Below, in pieces: positions 6,146 to 15,081 of a DNA stretch of 17,730 bases. A program made the translations under genes and the position numbers. The stretch comes from an uncultured Oscillibacter sp. (GTDB taxonomy: Bacteria; Bacillota; Clostridia; Oscillospirales; Oscillospiraceae), in contig CAMMCS010000019.1 of the NCBI GenBank assembly GCA_946494635.1, positions 1-17,730 on the forward strand, given 5' to 3'. Within the stretch, counting starts at the first letter, position 1; the number at the start of each line of letters is the position of its first letter. The notes below the pieces were generated by a model. That model had not been told where the DNA came from and did not search any database. It saw only the letters and a program-made list of their open reading frames with translations.

Positions 6146-7660
6146 ATGTCCAACATCATTCTTATTGTAACCGATCAGCAGCGCCTGGATACCATGCATT
6201 ATGCCGCGCCGGCTTCCCCTTGCGTAACGCCGTCTTTGGACGCGCTTGCGGGTGAAAGCCTGTGCTTTACCAACGCCTATACCACAACCCCGGTCTGCAC
6301 GCCGGCACGCGCTTCCCTCCATACCGGCCTGTATCCCTCTGTGACCGGCATGTGTACCAATATCTATCAGGACGGCTGTCAGACCCATGAGCTGGCAGAC
6401 CGTCCCTATCTGCTTAGCCGGCGGCTGCAGTCCCAGGGCTACGCCTGCGGCTATACCGGAAAGTGGCACCTCGGCCTTGGGCGGGACAAGCAGGCCTCTT
6501 CCGAGGGGCGGGCGCTCCTGGACCGCTGGGAAAAGGGATATATGGCCGCAGACGCCTACCTGCACTATGGCACGCTGCCCACGGATATCGGCTTCATAGG
6601 CGATGACTTTCCGGGGCATGGCAACGGCGGAAATGAAACACCGCAGTTCCTGGATTACCTCTCCAAAAAGCATCTTCGCCAGGTCCGTGAGCACGCGTAC
6701 CGCGGAAGCCGCCCGGGGGATCACTCCAAGGGGGCCCTCATTACCTCCGGCGAGGAGACCAGCATCGAATATTTTCTCGCCACCCGCGCCCTGGAAATCA
6801 CCGATCAGCTGACCGGCACCGGCCAGCCCTTTTTCCTGACGCTGAATTTCTGGGGCCCCCACGAGCCCTATTACGCCCTCGCGGAGGACTATGCCCTGTA
6901 TGAAAATCTCCGGCTGCCGCCATGGCCCAGCTTCACTGACAGCAAGTCCGTGGAAAGCCGCGTACATACCCTGGTCCAGCGGCCGGAAAAGGGCTGGGAC
7001 TTCTTTGAGAACAATCTGCGGCACTACTACGCAGTCCTGACCAATATCGACCGCCAGATCGGCCGGTTCCTGGACGGCCTGCGGGCCAGGGGGCTATATG
7101 ACGACTGCTGGATCATTTTCATGGCCGACCACGGCGACTCGCAGGGCTGTCATAACGGCATGGAAAACAAGTCCGGCCACATGTACGACGACACGACCAA
7201 AATCCCTCTTATGATCCGGCCCCCCAAGGGTCTCGCCGCCCCCGCGGTCGTCCCGCACCTGGCCAGCACTGTGGACATTTACTCCACCATCCTGGAAATC
7301 GCCGGCTGCCCCGGACAGCTCCGTCAATCCGGCGTATCGCTGGTTCCCCTGCTCACGCATCCGGATCAGCCTGTCCGGGAGGACGTTGTGGTTGAGTGTG
7401 TCAGCGCCTTCCCCGTCATCGCCACCCAGCGGATGTACCGGAAGGGCTCCATCAAATATGTGTTCAACGCCGGCGGAAGGGACGAGCTCTACGATCTGGC
7501 CGCCGACCCCTGGGAAATGCACAATCTGGTGGATGATCCCACCAGAGCGGAGCTCCTGCAGGAAATGCGGGAGCAGCTCTCCTATGCCATGGAGCGCAAC
7601 GGCGACCCCGCCGTTCCATGGTTCTGCAAGATGAACCGCATCCGCAACTGGGCCCTGTAA
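6146..7660 (+). CDS. Cytoplasmic Cys-type sulfatase (first of three)
   Basis: A 504-aa alkaline-phosphatase-superfamily sulfatase that should remove sulfate from a sulfated sugar. The formylglycine signature CTPAR (C51-R55) is followed by ASLHTG; the N-terminal metal site is TDQQRLD (D10, Q11) and the second metal site ADHGDS in the C-terminal half, with GHWH-like elements such as TGKWHLGLG. The Cys form requires post-translational oxidation by an anaerobic sulfatase-maturating radical-SAM enzyme, which is not in this window. I choose ATG 6146 because GGAGGAGG (6127-6134) lies 11 nt upstream; an in-frame GTG at 6116 would place this ribosome site inside the gene. No signal peptide: the substrate must be imported. 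Regulation probably with the operon. Confidence 0.95.
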   Translation: MSNIILIVTDQQRLDTMHYAAPASPCVTPSLDALAGESLCFTNAYTTTPVCTPARASLHTGLYPSVTGMCTNIYQDGCQTHELADRPYLLSRRLQSQGYACGYTGKWHLGLGRDKQASSEGRALLDRWEKGYMAADAYLHYGTLPTDIGFIGDDFPGHGNGGNETPQFLDYLSKKHLRQVREHAYRGSRPGDHSKGALITSGEETSIEYFLATRALEITDQLTGTGQPFFLTLNFWGPHEPYYALAEDYALYENLRLPPWPSFTDSKSVESRVHTLVQRPEKGWDFFENNLRHYYAVLTNIDRQIGRFLDGLRARGLYDDCWIIFMADHGDSQGCHNGMENKSGHMYDDTTKIPLMIRPPKGLAAPAVVPHLASTVDIYSTILEIAGCPGQLRQSGVSLVPLLTHPDQPVREDVVVECVSAFPVIATQRMYRKGSIKYVFNAGGRDELYDLAADPWEMHNLVDDPTRAELLQEMREQLSYAMERNGDPAVPWFCKMNRIRNWAL

Positions 7661-7694
7661 TCCCGCAGGGCAGAAAGGTTTTTGTAAAGAGCGT

Positions 7695-9218
7695 ATGCGC
7701 ACCATTCTGATTTTGCTGGACAGCTTGAATCGCCGGTTCCTGCGCTGCTATCATTCCGCGGAGCCCGCTCTTACGCCGAACATTGATCGGCTGGCTGGCT
7801 GCAGCACGATTTTCGACGGCCACTACTGCGGCTCCTCCCCCTGCATGCCGGCCCGGCGCGATCTGATGACCGGGCGGCTGAACTTCCTGGAACGCCCCTG
7901 GGGCGGCATCGAGGCCTTTGACCACACCCTGCCCAGCATCTTAAAGCAGCACGGCGTGTTCAGCTGCATGATCACCGACCATTACCACTATGCGGAAACA
8001 GGCGGGGAGAACTATTTTCACAATTTCTCCTCCTGGCATCTGGAACGGGGCCAGGAGCACGACCTCTACTTCCACCGCCCCGGCCCCCATGGCCTGATGA
8101 AGCCGGATCCCCACCACGCCCCCTCGCGCTTTGATATCCCCATCCCCTACGCCCAGAGCCGCCAGCATTACCAGACGGCGGAGGACTATCCCACGCCGCG
8201 CACGTTCCGGCACGCGGCGGCCTGGCTGGAGGAAAACCACGCCGCTGACAACTTCCTGCTCTGGGTGGAGGCGTTTTCTCCCCATGAGCCCTTTGACGTG
8301 CCTCAGGAATATCTGGATCTCTACCATGACACCTACTACGGCCCGCCCCTCTTCTGGCCGAAATATGCCACCACAGAGCAGTATACGCCGGAGGAAATTC
8401 AGCATCTGCGGCTGCGCTACAAGGCTCTGCTTACCATGACGGACGCATATCTGGGCCATCTCCTGGATGTTTTGGACCGGTATGGCATGTGGGAAGACAC
8501 CCAGGTCATCTTTACCACAGACCATGGCTACATGCTGGGTGAGCACGGTTTCTTTGCCAAAAACTATATGCCGGACTACAATGAGACCTACCAGATCCCC
8601 CTGCTGATCCATCAGCCCGGGCAGCAAGCCCCCTTCCATGTCTCCGGCCTGACGCAGAACATCGACCTGTTTCCCACGATCCTGGAGTATTTCCAGATCC
8701 CCCTCTCTGTCTGCCGGAACCCCATCCACGGGCGCTCCTTGAACCCCATGCTGCGGAGGGAGGCGGAATCGGTCCGCGACGCTGTCATTTTCGGGCAGTT
8801 CGGGAAGACTGTCAGCATGACAGACGGCCGGTACACCTATTTCCGCCAGGCAGTCCGCCAGGACAACCAGCCCCTGTTCGTCTACACCTCCATGCCTACC
8901 TCGCGTCTTCAGTACTTCGGGTATGAGGGGATCGCTCCGGAGGACTGCGGCCGCATCACTCTGGCCCAAATGTCATGGCATCCATTCCCCGTATACCGCA
9001 TCCCGGCAGACTGCATTGATTTCCAGAGCAAATCCCAGGATTTCCGTCTCCGCAACCCCTATGTGACGGGGAACCTGCTGTTTGACAACCTGGCGGATCC
9101 CGCTCAGGAGCATCCCATCCAATCCGCCGCTCTGGAACAGTCCTATGCTGCGCTCCTGCGGCAGCTGATGGCGGCCCATGACGCCCCGGCAGAGCAATAT
9201 ATACGCCTTGGGCTTTGA
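7695..9218 (+). CDS. Cytoplasmic Cys-type sulfatase (second of three)
   Basis: A 507-aa sulfatase-family protein, clearly different from its two neighbours. The signature CMPAR (C50-R54) is followed by RDLMTG. The N-terminal metal motif is LLDSLNRRF, with Ser where many sulfatases have a second Asp; this DSL form exists in several branches of the superfamily. The second metal site is TTDHGYMLGEHGFF, followed by a Lys (FAKN). ATG 7695 follows the first sulfatase by 34 nt; an AAAGAG just upstream is a weak ribosome site, the poorest in the operon. No signal peptide. The specificity cannot be told from sequence; phosphonate or phosphodiester hydrolysis also occurs in this superfamily. Confidence 0.93.
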   Translation: MRTILILLDSLNRRFLRCYHSAEPALTPNIDRLAGCSTIFDGHYCGSSPCMPARRDLMTGRLNFLERPWGGIEAFDHTLPSILKQHGVFSCMITDHYHYAETGGENYFHNFSSWHLERGQEHDLYFHRPGPHGLMKPDPHHAPSRFDIPIPYAQSRQHYQTAEDYPTPRTFRHAAAWLEENHAADNFLLWVEAFSPHEPFDVPQEYLDLYHDTYYGPPLFWPKYATTEQYTPEEIQHLRLRYKALLTMTDAYLGHLLDVLDRYGMWEDTQVIFTTDHGYMLGEHGFFAKNYMPDYNETYQIPLLIHQPGQQAPFHVSGLTQNIDLFPTILEYFQIPLSVCRNPIHGRSLNPMLRREAESVRDAVIFGQFGKTVSMTDGRYTYFRQAVRQDNQPLFVYTSMPTSRLQYFGYEGIAPEDCGRITLAQMSWHPFPVYRIPADCIDFQSKSQDFRLRNPYVTGNLLFDNLADPAQEHPIQSAALEQSYAALLRQLMAAHDAPAEQYIRLGL

Positions 9219-9247
9219 CGCCTCTGAACCGCAAGGAGGTAGCAGGC

Positions 9248-10675
9248 ATGACAAGGAAAAATATTCTGTTTCTGTTTCCAGATCAGCACCGGGGGGACTG
9301 GATGCCCTATCCGGCGCAGGTCCTGCAGGAGCTGGGGCTCCCGCAGCTGCCGCTGCGCATGGAGCATATCCGTTCCCTGATGGAACAGGGCACCACGTTT
9401 ACCCGCGCGGCCACGAACTCCCCTCTCTGCGTCCCCGCCAGAGCGTGCCTGGCCTCCGGCCAGGATTATGAGCGCTGCGGCGCCTGGAACAACGACTTCT
9501 GTTATCCGCTTTCAAAGCCCACGTTCTACGGCGTCCTGAAGCAGGGCGGCTACCAGGTGGTCGGCGTGGGAAAATTTGATCTGCACAAGCCGGTCCGTTT
9601 TTGGGGGGCGCACGGGTGGATTCCCCAGCTGGGACAGCTGGGCTTTACCTCCGCCCTGGAAAATGAGGGAAAGGGCGATGCCGTATGGGCCTGGCAGCAC
9701 GGCATCCCGGGGCCCTACGGCATGTTCCTGCGCAGCCGCGGCCTGATGGAGGCCTACTGTGCGGACCACGCCCGCCGGGCCGGGGTGCCAACAGACGCTG
9801 AACCCTTTGATATCCCGCAGGACGCCTATGCCGACGACTGGGTCACCGACAACGCGCTGGCCGCACTGAAGACTCTGACGCGGCAAAGTGACCCCTGGTT
9901 TTTGATGGTGAATTTCTCCGGCCCCCACGACCCCTGGGATGTCACCGTTCCCATGAAGCGGCGGTGGGAGCACACGGTCTTTCCCCTGCCGCAGGACGCG
10001 CCGGATGCTCTGATGGGCGTGCGTCAGAATTACGCCGCCATGCTGGAGAACATCGACCGGAACATCGGGCGTCTTCTGGCGGCTCTCGAAGCGTCCGGGC
10101 AGCTGGAAAATACCGTTGTCATCTACGCCGCCGACCACGGAGAAATGCTGGGGGATCGGGGCCGGTACTTCAAGTCTGTCCCCGACCTGCCCGCTGTCCA
10201 CATCCCGCTGGTCATCAGCGGCGGCGGTGTCCGCCGGGGCGCTGTGTGCGGCGAACTGGTGCAGCTGAATGACCTGGCCGCCACCATTGTGGATTTTGCC
10301 GGGCTGTCCATGCCGGAAGGGACCGATGCAAGGAGCCTGAGGCCCCTTGCATCCTGCCGGGAGGCGCCCCCCATCCGCACCCATCAGTATGCCGCGCTGT
10401 ATCCCCGCCTGCCGGCCCCTGCGGAAAACCGCGCCGGCTATGAGGCGTATGAGGACTGCTGCAAGCCTGCCGGGAATCCCACCCGAAAAGCCGTCGGCTG
10501 GCGGAGCATCCTGACCAAGGAGTATCAATACATCGTAGATCTGGAGTCCGGACGCAGAGAGCTGTACAGCCTGCGGGAGGCCGCGCCGGAGCGGGAGAAT
10601 CTCGCGGAGGCATACCCGGAGATCTGTGCGGAGCTCCAAGCCCTGATCGACTCCCGAACACAACTGAAACAGTGA
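9248..10675 (+). CDS. Cytoplasmic Cys-type sulfatase (third of three)
   Basis: A 475-aa sulfatase. Metal motif PDQHRGDW (D12, Q13), signature CVPAR (C61-R65) followed by ACLASG, and second metal site AADHGEMLGDRGRYFKS with the expected Lys. The start is ATG 9248, seven nt after an AAGGAGGT ribosome site; an upstream in-frame TTG at 9215 overlaps the previous gene and is less likely. The last region (KEYQYIVDLESGRRELYSL) is the usual sulfatase C-terminal sub-domain. No signal peptide. Low similarity to the two preceding sulfatases argues for three different linkages or positions rather than recent duplication. Confidence 0.94.
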   Translation: MTRKNILFLFPDQHRGDWMPYPAQVLQELGLPQLPLRMEHIRSLMEQGTTFTRAATNSPLCVPARACLASGQDYERCGAWNNDFCYPLSKPTFYGVLKQGGYQVVGVGKFDLHKPVRFWGAHGWIPQLGQLGFTSALENEGKGDAVWAWQHGIPGPYGMFLRSRGLMEAYCADHARRAGVPTDAEPFDIPQDAYADDWVTDNALAALKTLTRQSDPWFLMVNFSGPHDPWDVTVPMKRRWEHTVFPLPQDAPDALMGVRQNYAAMLENIDRNIGRLLAALEASGQLENTVVIYAADHGEMLGDRGRYFKSVPDLPAVHIPLVISGGGVRRGAVCGELVQLNDLAATIVDFAGLSMPEGTDARSLRPLASCREAPPIRTHQYAALYPRLPAPAENRAGYEAYEDCCKPAGNPTRKAVGWRSILTKEYQYIVDLESGRRELYSLREAAPERENLAEAYPEICAELQALIDSRTQLKQ

Positions 10676-10683
10676 GGTGTCCT

Positions 10684-11613
10684 ATGCCAATTTTGAAATT
10701 GACCCCCGCGTGCAAAGACTATATCTGGGGCGGAAACCGCCTTGCGTCAGAGTTTGGCATCAAATCTGACGTCCATCCCCTGGCGGAGGCCTGGGTGCTC
10801 TCCTGCCATGAGGCCGGGCCCTCTGTCATTGAGAACGGTCCCTGGGCGGGAACGGCGCTGTCCGCCTTTATCCGGGAGCAGGGCGCCGGCGTGCTCGGCA
10901 GCGGCTGTTCCCGCTTTCAGGATTTTCCCATCCTGATCAAGCTGATCGACGCCAAGGAAAACCTCTCCATCCAGGTCCACCCCTCCAACGAGTATGCGCT
11001 GGCGCATGGAGGCCAGTACGGAAAGACGGAAATGTGGTACATTCTGGACGCGGAGCCCGGCGCATTTTTGTACTACGGCTTCAAAAAAGAAATTACAGCG
11101 GAGGAATTTTCCAGGGCCATTGCCGAAAATGATCTGGTCAAATACCTCAATGCCGTAGAGGTCCACCGCGGCGACGTCATTTTCATTCCGGCAGGGACGC
11201 TCCATGCCATTTGCAAGGGGATCCTGCTGGCTGAGATCCAGCAGAACTCCAATGTGACCTACTGGGTCTATGACTATGGGCGCATCGGTTCGGACGGAAA
11301 GCCCCGCCCGCTCCATGTGGAGCAGGCCAAGGCCGTGACCGCGCTCTGCCCGCCCCGCACCAGCTATCCCTTCCAGGGGCATCTGGCGCAGTGCGAGTAT
11401 TTTACCGCGGACGTCTTTCAAGCGCCCCTCGAGGACGTCTGTGACCAGCAGTCCTTTACCTCCCTCCTGATTCTGGAGGGGGCGGGCAGCATCCGCTGTG
11501 AAGCGGAGCAGCTGGAAATCAAAAAGGGCGACAGTCTGTTTTTACCCGCGGGAAGCGGCCCGTACCAGGTGACCGGCGACTGCAGGATCCTCCGCACGCG
11601 GGTCGGGACATAA
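10684..11613 (+). CDS. manA: Mannose-6-phosphate isomerase, type I
   Basis: Interconverts mannose-6-phosphate and fructose-6-phosphate, feeding glycolysis. 309 aa, the short length usual in Firmicutes. Begins MPILKLTPACKDYIWGG. Zinc ligands are visible: Q97 and H99 in LSIQVHPSNEYA, E116 in KTEMWYI, and H174 in IPAGTLHAICKG; IQQNSNVTYWVYDYGR completes the cupin signature. The ATG at 10684 has GAGGTG five nt upstream; the preceding GTG at 10672, overlapping the sulfatase stop, is a less likely start. Spacing of 8 nt to the sulfatase and 11 nt to the ROK kinase indicates co-transcription. Its presence points to mannose (or a mannose-derived sugar) as a released product. Confidence 0.95.
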   Translation: MPILKLTPACKDYIWGGNRLASEFGIKSDVHPLAEAWVLSCHEAGPSVIENGPWAGTALSAFIREQGAGVLGSGCSRFQDFPILIKLIDAKENLSIQVHPSNEYALAHGGQYGKTEMWYILDAEPGAFLYYGFKKEITAEEFSRAIAENDLVKYLNAVEVHRGDVIFIPAGTLHAICKGILLAEIQQNSNVTYWVYDYGRIGSDGKPRPLHVEQAKAVTALCPPRTSYPFQGHLAQCEYFTADVFQAPLEDVCDQQSFTSLLILEGAGSIRCEAEQLEIKKGDSLFLPAGSGPYQVTGDCRILRTRVGT

Positions 11614-11624
11614 GGAGGCGTTTT

Positions 11625-12572
11625 ATGTACTATCTCGGCATTGATCTTGGCGGAACAAACATTAAGGGAGCCGTTGTCTCCGAGGCCGGAGAGATTTTGA
11701 AGGAAGCCTCCCGCCCGACTCATAATGAACTTGGCGCAGAGCATGTTTCCGATGAAATCGCCCTTTTGATCCACACCCTTGCCGAAGGCTTTTCCCCTGA
11801 CCTGATCGGCGGTGTAGGACTTGGCTGTCCCGGCACCGTGGATCCCTCCAGCGGCATCGTGCGATACGCCAACAACCTCCACTGGGAGCTTTTCGACCTG
11901 CGGTCCGCTCTGAAGGCCAGAACCGGCTTTCTCGTCCAGCTGGCCAACGACGCCAACGCGGCCGCACTGGGCGAGGCTGCGGCCGGCTGCGCCAAGGACG
12001 CCGAAAGCGCCGTGATCCTGACCCTTGGCACGGGCGTCGGCGGCGGCGTTGTCCTCAACGGGAAGCTCCTCACCGGCTATACAGGCGCGGCTTCTGAGCT
12101 GGGGCATATGGTCATCGTGGACGGCGGGGAGCCCTGCACCTGCGGCCGCCGCGGGTGCCTGGAGGCATACGCCTCCGCCACCGGGCTGATCCGCATGACC
12201 CGGGAAGCCATGGCCGGCCACCCGGACAGCCTGCTGCACGCGGTGACACGGGAGCAGGGCGCCGTCGATGGACAGACGGCCTTTCTTGCCAGGGAGCAGG
12301 GAGACCCGGCCGCCGCCGCCGTTATCCAGCAGTACATCCACTACCTCTCTCTCGGCATCGCCAACATCATCAATTGCTTTTACCCCCAGGTGGTCGCCCT
12401 CTCCGGCGGCGTAGCCAATCAGGGCGAGCGCCTGCTGCAGCCCCTGCGCCGGGAGGTGGCATCCCAGGTCTACGGCAATCAGTACCTGGAAAAGCACACG
12501 GAAATCATCTGCTGCACGCTTGGCTATCGAGCCGGCATCATCGGCGCCGCCATGCTTGCAAAGCAGGCCTGA
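11625..12572 (+). CDS. ROK-family sugar kinase
   Basis: A 315-aa ATP-dependent hexose kinase of the ROK family. Seen: phosphate-binding GIDLGGTNIKG at residues 5-15; GLGCPGTVDP at 65-74; ANDANAAALGEA with catalytic D109; second ATP motif TLGTGVGGGVV at 133-143; SELGH (E158, H161); and zinc motif CTCGRRGCLE (C171, C173, C178 with H161). There is no N-terminal helix-turn-helix, so it is an enzyme, not a ROK repressor. A strong AAGGAGG site precedes ATG 11625. Close relatives are annotated as glucokinases, but directly after manA the more likely job is phosphorylation of mannose at C6. Sugar specificity within ROK is hard to predict by eye. Confidence 0.94.
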   Translation: MYYLGIDLGGTNIKGAVVSEAGEILKEASRPTHNELGAEHVSDEIALLIHTLAEGFSPDLIGGVGLGCPGTVDPSSGIVRYANNLHWELFDLRSALKARTGFLVQLANDANAAALGEAAAGCAKDAESAVILTLGTGVGGGVVLNGKLLTGYTGAASELGHMVIVDGGEPCTCGRRGCLEAYASATGLIRMTREAMAGHPDSLLHAVTREQGAVDGQTAFLAREQGDPAAAAVIQQYIHYLSLGIANIINCFYPQVVALSGGVANQGERLLQPLRREVASQVYGNQYLEKHTEIICCTLGYRAGIIGAAMLAKQA

Positions 12573-12611
12573 CAGCCGAAGAATCCATCGACTTTCGGAT
12601 AGGAGTTCCTT

Positions 12612-15017
12612 ATGAAAATCTTTCTGGTATTTAAGACGCATTTTGATATCGGCTTTACGGATCTTGCCCGCAACGTCATTTCCCAATATCAGACCAAGAT
12701 GCTGCCGGACGTGATTGACACCTGCCGCCAGACCTCCGACCTGGGTGATCTGAAGTATGTCTGGACGATGCCCTCCTGGCCGCTGACCGTCATGCAGAAA
12801 AGCCGGGAGCACCGCGGGGATCTGGACGACCTGATTCAGCGCGGGCAGATCGCGTGGCACGCGCTTCCCTATACCTTCCACATTGATTTCAGCGGGCCCG
12901 AGGACATCATCCACAGCCTTCACTATGCCGCAGAGCTCTCTGAAGCATACAAAAAGCCGCTCCCGATCAGCGCGAAGATGACGGATGTCCCCGGGCATGG
13001 CCGTATTCTGCCCACAATTCTGGCAGGCGCCGGTATTCGGTTCCTCCATCTGGGCTGCAATGCCTTCGCTACCCCGCCGGATGTTCCCCTGCTGTTCTTC
13101 TGGGAAGGTGTTGACGGCAGCCGCGTCCTGACCATGTACTGCGCGGGCGGCTATGGCTCTCAGCTTCTGCCGCCGGAAGGATGGCCCTTCCCTGTCTGGA
13201 TGGCTCTGATGCACACCCACGACAACTGCGGCCCGCAGTCCGCTGAGATGATCCGCGCGATGGCGGATGAAATCCATCAGACGTGCCCGGAGGCCGAGGT
13301 CGTCTGCGGTACGATGGACGACTTCTACCATGCGCTGGAGTCCTGTGACCTCTCCGGCCTGCCTGTGATCCGGCAGGACCTGTCCGACACCTGGATCCAC
13401 GGCGCCGGCACATATCCCGCCGAGGTCCGCGAGGTCCGTCAGGCCCGCCGGGACCTGCTGGCGGCCGACGCCGCTTCCTTCCTCACAGGCGCTGATCCGG
13501 ACCGGCACCGGGAAGCCGCCGATCAGGCCTATGACGCCCTTGCCCTCTTTGATGAGCACACCTGGGGCATGGACGTAAAGACCTTTATGAATCCCGACCG
13601 CGTCTATCGGAAGGATCTCTTCCAAAAATTCCTGCGGACGGAGGAAGCCCGCCGCATGGAATCCTCCTGGGAGGAGCAGCGGCAGCGGGCCGCGGAAGCC
13701 TCCGGGGCCGCACAGCGGGCCCTGCGGCTTTCCTGCGCAGGCGGCAGCGAGCCCGCCGTTCTGAATCCCAATGGCTGTGCCTTTTCCGGCTGGGCGGACG
13801 CCCCGGATGACGCCCCCGGCGCCGTGGCCTTCCCCGACGGCCATAAGGTCTATGTGGAAGACCTGCCCCCCTTCTGTGTTTCCCCGCTCCATGGCCGCAG
13901 GATGCCCGCTGCGGACGGCAGCCTGGAAAACCGGCGGTACCGCCTCAGGATTGACCGGCAGAGAGGCGTCATCACAGAGGTATATGACAAGGTCCTGAAC
14001 TGCGCCCTTCTTCGGGAGCGGGACGGCGTCGGCGTCTTCTCCTATCACTATGATGTCTACGGAATTACCGAGGGCACGGAGTATATCCGCAGTTTTGCCT
14101 ATCGCTTTTTTGACTGGGGCATCCGCGACAATCTGAAGGACCAGTATCCGGAGATCTCCCACCAGGCCTGCCAGCCCAAATTTTTGGGTATGGAGCAGCA
14201 GGGCTGCACAGTGATTCTCAACTACAGCGGCTCCGGCTGCGCCCCCTATGGCGACGCGGATCGCATCCGGATTGAGGTCACGCTCCCGCCCATGGGCGAC
14301 GAGCTGTTCCTTCAGATTGTCCTGCAGGGCAAGCAGGAAACCCCCTACACTGAGTCCGGCCGCATTGCATTCCCCCTGGCGGACGATGCCCCCGCCTTCT
14401 TCCTCAATAAAAACGGAGATTTTCTGAACCCCGTTACTGAGATTGCCTCTCAGGCCAATCACGCGCTGTACTGCATAGAGGATTTTCTCTGTGCCCAGGG
14501 CGATTCCCACGGCCTGTGCCTGCTTTCCAGAGACGCTCCGCTGTTCTCCATCGGAGAGCCGGGAATCTACGCCTACCGGAAGCAGTACGAGCCCCATGCG
14601 CCCATTCTGTACTGCGGACTGTTCAACAACATGTGGGGCACCAATTTCCCACAGTGGATCGGCGGGGATTTCTCCTATCGGTTCCTTCTCTTCGGGTATG
14701 CGGGTGCCGCTGACAGCAGGGTCTATACCCGCGCCCTGAGCCTCGCGCAGGGTGCCCGGGTCCTCCCGGCCCCGTGCTCCGATTCTCCGCTCCAGCTTCC
14801 CGAGGGCGTTCAGGTCCTCCGGCTGTACAGGGAAAAGGGCGCGTGGATTCTGCATCTGCGTGACACCAAGTGGGTCTCCCGGCCCATTACCGTACGCTAC
14901 AACGGCAAGCGGATCACCCCCATCGACCTGCGGGGCGTCCCCATCGGCCTGACGGCGGCGGATGAAGCCCAGCAAACAATGAATCCCTTCGGCATTCTCG
15001 CCTTCCGCATCGAATAA
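12612..15017 (+). CDS. GH38-like/DUF5054-type putative glycoside hydrolase
   Basis: An 801-aa protein with the outline of family 38 alpha-mannosidases but divergent motifs. Near the N-terminus KTHFDIGFTD supplies a His-x-Asp pair (H10, D12), matching the zinc ligands of GH38 (HNDPGW-type). KMTDVPGHG (D125, H129) matches the position of the DPFGHS nucleophile motif. HTHDN (H201, H203, D204), DTWIHGAGT (259-267) and FDEHTWGMD (313-321) are further conserved-looking spots. The barrel covers roughly 1-270, a helical part 270-400, and a beta-sandwich the rest. No signal peptide. ATG 12612 has a GGAG site; it follows the kinase by 39 nt. Context with ManA and a hexose kinase supports a glycosidase acting on mannoside or related linkages, but activity is unproven. 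Confidence 0.8.
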   Translation: MKIFLVFKTHFDIGFTDLARNVISQYQTKMLPDVIDTCRQTSDLGDLKYVWTMPSWPLTVMQKSREHRGDLDDLIQRGQIAWHALPYTFHIDFSGPEDIIHSLHYAAELSEAYKKPLPISAKMTDVPGHGRILPTILAGAGIRFLHLGCNAFATPPDVPLLFFWEGVDGSRVLTMYCAGGYGSQLLPPEGWPFPVWMALMHTHDNCGPQSAEMIRAMADEIHQTCPEAEVVCGTMDDFYHALESCDLSGLPVIRQDLSDTWIHGAGTYPAEVREVRQARRDLLAADAASFLTGADPDRHREAADQAYDALALFDEHTWGMDVKTFMNPDRVYRKDLFQKFLRTEEARRMESSWEEQRQRAAEASGAAQRALRLSCAGGSEPAVLNPNGCAFSGWADAPDDAPGAVAFPDGHKVYVEDLPPFCVSPLHGRRMPAADGSLENRRYRLRIDRQRGVITEVYDKVLNCALLRERDGVGVFSYHYDVYGITEGTEYIRSFAYRFFDWGIRDNLKDQYPEISHQACQPKFLGMEQQGCTVILNYSGSGCAPYGDADRIRIEVTLPPMGDELFLQIVLQGKQETPYTESGRIAFPLADDAPAFFLNKNGDFLNPVTEIASQANHALYCIEDFLCAQGDSHGLCLLSRDAPLFSIGEPGIYAYRKQYEPHAPILYCGLFNNMWGTNFPQWIGGDFSYRFLLFGYAGAADSRVYTRALSLAQGARVLPAPCSDSPLQLPEGVQVLRLYREKGAWILHLRDTKWVSRPITVRYNGKRITPIDLRGVPIGLTAADEAQQTMNPFGILAFRIE

Positions 15018-15081
15018 GGCGGGAAGCCCTTCCCCCAAGGCTCCAGACACAGATTCATTTTTGTGATGAGGTGATTTCGCC

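Noticed and set aside
6146..10675. The three sulfatases as a recent tandem duplication
   Set aside because: Outside the shared signature and metal motifs the three translations show little resemblance.
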